In this document: positions 60,106 through 64,000 of the stretch, piece by piece
Layout: every line of letters starts with the position of its first letter
How positions within the stretch are numbered: the first letter of the stretch is position 1
Source: Thermoplasmata archaeon
Lineage (GTDB): Archaea; Thermoplasmatota; Thermoplasmata; Thermoplasmatales; GCA-001856825
Direction of reading: 5' to 3'
Length of the DNA: 64,000 nucleotides
Assembly (NCBI GenBank): GCA_021792255.1
Contig: JAJYUZ010000001.1
Span: 310,001-374,000, forward strand
Notes under the pieces: model-generated
The model's database searches: none
Seen by the model: only the letters and a program-made list of their open reading frames with translations
What the model was told of the DNA's origin: nothing
Made by a program: the position numbers and the translations under genes

Positions 60106-60873
60106 TCATCGGGATTTAAGTTGCGTCTCTATCTTACTTATTTTCCTCAAAACTTCTGTAACAAGGGCTTTCGAGCTTTCGAGTTTTTCAGACTTAGCGG
60201 ATACTTCCACCTCGATTTCGGATTCTTCTCCTCCCTTTAACATCGGGTGCGATTTAATGTAAATCTTGCCGTTATATTCCTCCATCAATTCTGTAATATA
60301 TGGAGCGAGTGAGGCTTCATAGATCCCAGTCACCAGCACTGAATCTTCGAAATAAAAGCTATTACTCAGTTTAATCCTATTTTCTATGTGTTTCAACATT
60401 GACCTCATTTCGCTTGGCACTCCAGGAAGGATGAAAATTTTAGTAGATTGCAGATGGTATTCGATCCCGGGAGCAGTCCCTTCAACGTTCCTTATAACGG
60501 TCGATCCTTTTGGTACCAGTGCCATTTTTTCCCTCTCCTTAGTCATCTCAACCCCCCGCTTTTCGATCCTGGCTTTAATTGTTTTATATATCTCTGCGTC
60601 TACGACAATTGGAATTTTGAATTCATCAGCAAATGAGGATACTGTTATGTCGTCAAACGTTGGCCCTAGTCCCCCAGAAGAAACAATCACGTCACAGAGC
60701 CCAACAAGAGATCTGAAAGCATTCCCTATTTCCTCTTTGATATCGGGCACCGATATGCCTCTATGGACGTCATAACCTGCGAAGTAAAGCATTCTACCGA
60801 TCTCGGCTGCGTTGGTATTCACCGTCTTTCCTTTGAGAATTTCATTCCCTATCGTTATGACGCAAGCCTTCAT
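60106..60873 (-). CDS. CinA N-terminal-like / molybdopterin-binding domain protein
   Basis: ITIGNEILKGKTVNTNAAEIGRML, VSSGGLGPTFDDIT, FILPGVPSEMRSML. Confidence 0.92.
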   Translation of the reverse strand: MKACVITIGNEILKGKTVNTNAAEIGRMLYFAGYDVHRGISVPDIKEEIGNAFRSLVGLCDVIVSSGGLGPTFDDITVSSFADEFKIPIVVDAEIYKTIKARIEKRGVEMTKEREKMALVPKGSTVIRNVEGTAPGIEYHLQSTKIFILPGVPSEMRSMLKHIENRIKLSNSFYFEDSVLVTGIYEASLAPYITELMEEYNGKIYIKSHPMLKGGEESEIEVEVSAKSEKLESSKALVTEVLRKISKIETQLKSR

Positions 60874-61010
60874 ATTGAGGTTAGTGTAGACGCAGTCTTA
60901 TTGGTTTCTATGTTTGAACTTTTTATTCCTAATTCAAGACTAAATATTATTTTGGTGCGCTAAAATGTTTCAGTGATAAAACTTTTATTAGCAAAATAAC
61001 TCACCGGTAA

Positions 61011-62756
61011 ATGGAATACAAATGGACGGTCTTGGTAAACACTACTTTGGGCGGGCTAATGGGATCAATCAACATGACCATTGTCCTCATTTCACTACCT
61101 ACGATTTTTAGGGGTCTTAACATTGACCCTACTGCCCCGGGAGAGTTCATAATGTTGCTCTGGGTAATGTTGGGTTACAGCATTATTCTTGCCACTCTGC
61201 TGGTGACATTTGGGAGGCTTTCCGACGTTTATGGTAGGACGCGGCTTTACACTTTGGGTTTTATCATCTTTACAGTTGGGTCTATCTTAAGCTCCATAAT
61301 TCCGGATGGATCTGGTAACAGAGGAGCAGAGATGCTCATTGGATTTAGGATGGTGCAGGCAATTGGTGGAGGGCTACTGATGGTAAACAGTACTGCACTC
61401 ATCACCGATGCTTTTGACTCCAGTGAAAGGGGACGAGCACTCGGAATTAATCAGATTTCTTTCATATCAGGATCGTTGATCGGACTAATAGCTGGCGGTC
61501 TGCTTGCGTCAAGTAACTGGCACTTGGTATTCATAGTGAACATTCCCTTTGCTGTTGCTGGTTCTCTTTGGTCCGTATTCAAGCTGAAACAGACTACGAA
61601 GAGAGTAAAGGTTCCAATGGACATAGCTGGAAACATTGCACTTGGAGGGGGGTTAGTCTTGATAAGCCTTGGATTCACTTACGCACTCGTACCATATGGT
61701 ACCTCCTCCATGGGTTGGGGAAGCCCTTGGGTCTTGATCTCTTTTGCAGTGGGCTCAGTCTTGTTGATACTATTCGCGTTCATCGAACTGAGGGTAAAGT
61801 ATCCATTATTCAATTTGCACCTTTTTAAAATAAGAGCCTTCAACTACGGCAACCTTGCAAACTTCATGTCTGCCCTCGGAAGAGGGGCTATTATGTTCCT
61901 CGTAGTCATATGGCTACAGGGCATTTATCTTCCACTGCACGGATTCTCTTATTCATCGACACCATTCTGGGCTGGCATATACATGCTGCCAATGATGGTC
62001 GGTTTCATTGCTCTTGGCCCAATCGGAGGTATGCTGACTGACAAGTATGGTGCACGTATTTTCGCTACAGTGGGTATGGTAATAATTGCATTATCCTTGT
62101 ATCTGCTGACCTTACTTCCATACAATTTCAACGTATGGCAATTCGAAATAATTCTACTAATGAACGGTATCGGTAGCGGATTATTTGCAGCACCCAATAC
62201 AACCGCTGTCATGAACTCTTTACCCCCCGAAAGCAGGGGAGCTGGTAGCGGAATGAGAACGACATTCAATAACATCGGTCAGACTATCAGTATGGCAATA
62301 TTCTTTTCAATAGCAATCACTGTATTTTCACAGAAACTTCCGTCTTCACTTTTGCAGACATCCCAGTCGATCGGACTCCCGACACAGATCGCAGTAGCGA
62401 TCTCCCAAATTCCGCCTTCTGGCGCCCTGTTCGCGGCCTTCCTTGGAATAAATCCTGCCGCCAGTTTTCCTTCTTCAATGCTGAGTCTGGTTTCACCTAC
62501 CGCGTTAAAGTCATTGATGTCCCTTACTTTCTTTCCTAACGCAATCGGACCGTCCTTCATGATAGGTCTCAAGTACTCACTGTACGTCGCAATCGTGATA
62601 ACCCTTATTGGAGCAGTACTCTCTGCACTCAGTGGAGGGAGGTATGTACACGGAGAAGGGTACACAGACGGAAAGAGATCAAGGAGTTCTGAAGATAAAA
62701 AAGCCAGCGATGTCCCTACCACCGAACCGAGTACTGGACACGGGGGCCAAAAATGA
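61011..62756 (+). CDS. MFS drug transporter (DHA2/EmrB-QacA type)
   Basis: 581 aa; GRLSDVYGRTRLYTLGFIIFTVGS; many TM segments. Confidence 0.93.
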   Translation: MEYKWTVLVNTTLGGLMGSINMTIVLISLPTIFRGLNIDPTAPGEFIMLLWVMLGYSIILATLLVTFGRLSDVYGRTRLYTLGFIIFTVGSILSSIIPDGSGNRGAEMLIGFRMVQAIGGGLLMVNSTALITDAFDSSERGRALGINQISFISGSLIGLIAGGLLASSNWHLVFIVNIPFAVAGSLWSVFKLKQTTKRVKVPMDIAGNIALGGGLVLISLGFTYALVPYGTSSMGWGSPWVLISFAVGSVLLILFAFIELRVKYPLFNLHLFKIRAFNYGNLANFMSALGRGAIMFLVVIWLQGIYLPLHGFSYSSTPFWAGIYMLPMMVGFIALGPIGGMLTDKYGARIFATVGMVIIALSLYLLTLLPYNFNVWQFEIILLMNGIGSGLFAAPNTTAVMNSLPPESRGAGSGMRTTFNNIGQTISMAIFFSIAITVFSQKLPSSLLQTSQSIGLPTQIAVAISQIPPSGALFAAFLGINPAASFPSSMLSLVSPTALKSLMSLTFFPNAIGPSFMIGLKYSLYVAIVITLIGAVLSALSGGRYVHGEGYTDGKRSRSSEDKKASDVPTTEPSTGHGGQK

Positions 62757-63187
62757 AAAATGAATATGCTATGCTATTGGACCAATTGACCTCGATAAGG
62801 AAACTGAGAAAAAAAATACTCAGTGAAATTAATGCCAACCTGAAAGACTTCAATTCCAGTGATTTCCAGGTTTTACACAGGATATGCAGGGGAATAAAAG
62901 AACCCATGATGAGCGACCTTTCAAAATCGACCGGATTGTCTCACGCTTTGATAACTTCATCTGTTGATAGCCTGGAAGAACTGGATCTTGTAAAGAGGAA
63001 GAGAGGACCTGACAGAAGAAGCTACGTCATAAAACTGACAAGTAAGGGGGTCGAGAAGTGTCAAGAAATGGAAGAACTGAAGAACAGGAGTATAGATTCA
63101 TTGTTCAGGAGCATGTCTAAGGAGGATCTTTCAGAGCTGAAAGAGACCCTTAAAAAATTGAACGATCTCATGGGAAAATATGCATGA
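62753..63187 (+). CDS. MarR-family transcriptional regulator
   Basis: 144 aa; LSKSTGLSHALITSSVDSLEELDLVKRKRGPDRRSYVIKLTSKG; 4-bp overlap with MFS gene. Confidence 0.9.
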   Translation: MKNEYAMLLDQLTSIRKLRKKILSEINANLKDFNSSDFQVLHRICRGIKEPMMSDLSKSTGLSHALITSSVDSLEELDLVKRKRGPDRRSYVIKLTSKGVEKCQEMEELKNRSIDSLFRSMSKEDLSELKETLKKLNDLMGKYA

Positions 63188-63449
63188 CAAATGACACTGA
63201 ATGATCTACCAGTGAGATCACCCGTTTCGACCGATCCATAAGCTGAATCTTTTACGTTCTTTTCCTGGATTAGAGTTTCCCTATCAGCAAGGTTCCTTTT
63301 AGGAATCAGAAACCAAGCCCTTGCTATTGGTAACAGACTTCTTCAAATCAAAAAGAGCCCTTATCTCCAACGGAGAAAGATTTTACTACCTTCAAATCTG
63401 TAAACATTTTTTTTCTTGTCTTCTGTAATAAGTTGGCATCATAGAAGCA

Positions 63450-64000
63450 TTAGATTATCAGCGTTTCCTGATCCACTTTTCTCTTTGAGAGTCCGAGGTC
63501 AGCTACATTTATTTCTAAACCACCATAAAGTCTTGTCGACTGTTTTCCTGAGAATAGTGCAGCTGCGACCATTCCTGCTGCGTCGGCTTTCATTATCCCG
63601 CTTCCACTACTCCCATTTACTACTGAAAGGTTCATGTGTCTTTCGAAAACGTAGGTGCCATCCATGTTATTCATGGAATAGAAGCCCGCCCAGCTCGACC
63701 GTATGCGGGAATTAGAAAAAGCCGGAACGTACTCTCTAAGGACTGTGTAAAGATTGTTTGAGTAATAATCCTCATCAGCAGTCGGATTCTCTTCTAGTGA
63801 AAATCCTCTCCCGATTCCCTCAACGTAGGATACCCAGAACATCTTTGATTTTGGATCTGGCCTCAGGTCAATTGTGGGACTAGGGAGAATTGTAAACGGA
63901 AAGAGGTCCTCCTCCCCCGTCACTTTTCTTGTCATCATTTTAGAGATTTCCTCGCTCTGGACCTGAAACACCTGAACCTTCTTTGGTTGAGTGAATGCGT
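63450..64000 (-). CDS. FAD-dependent oxidoreductase (DAO family), C-terminal part, runs off the right edge
   Basis: SWAGFYSMNNMDGTYVFERHMNLSVVNGSSGSGIMKADAAGMVAAALFSGKQ; frame stays open to the window end. Confidence 0.8.
   Translation of the reverse strand, partial: AFTQPKKVQVFQVQSEEISKMMTRKVTGEEDLFPFTILPSPTIDLRPDPKSKMFWVSYVEGIGRGFSLEENPTADEDYYSNNLYTVLREYVPAFSNSRIRSSWAGFYSMNNMDGTYVFERHMNLSVVNGSSGSGIMKADAAGMVAAALFSGKQSTRLYGGLEINVADLGLSKRKVDQETLII

Noticed and set aside
1-64000. CRISPR array or long tandem repeats
   Set aside because: No regularly spaced direct repeats of 24-40 bp and no Cas-like proteins were seen on reading through.

Overview
Archaeal chromosomal segment. Gene content (thermopsin, glutamic-peptidase remnant, archaeal aRF1, Nep1, RNase P RNA, SelB-like factor) suggests a Thermoplasmatales-like acidophile; this lineage is inferred, not proven. 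The window is densely coded and mostly ordinary core or respiratory content: argGH, two ABC exporter halves, a cytochrome oxidase operon with a cupredoxin and ctaB, a Rieske/cytochrome b pair, three tRNAs (Gln-CTG, Arg-TCT, Arg-GCG), RNase P RNA, scpB, purD, nep1, an Mrp ATPase and an MFS/MarR pair. Items most worth a second look: (1) the 56.8-59.9 kb locus, with two tandem 320-aa zinc-ribbon/winged-helix paralogs, a 31-aa single-TM microprotein and a 25-bp near-perfect palindrome between divergent promoters whose half-site recurs upstream of the regulator gene; (2) an aprBA (APS reductase) pair whose AprB has only 7 of the expected 8 cluster cysteines, lying between a transposase-like remnant and the 3' end of a tRNA-Arg; (3) an un-tracked Pcc1-like ORF with no canonical start codon, squeezed between a SelB-like pseudo-GTPase and a tRNA-Arg that contains its stop codon; (4) a G1-type glutamic peptidase pseudogene with a TGA at a likely conserved Trp. 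All homology calls are from reading the translations; no database search was run.
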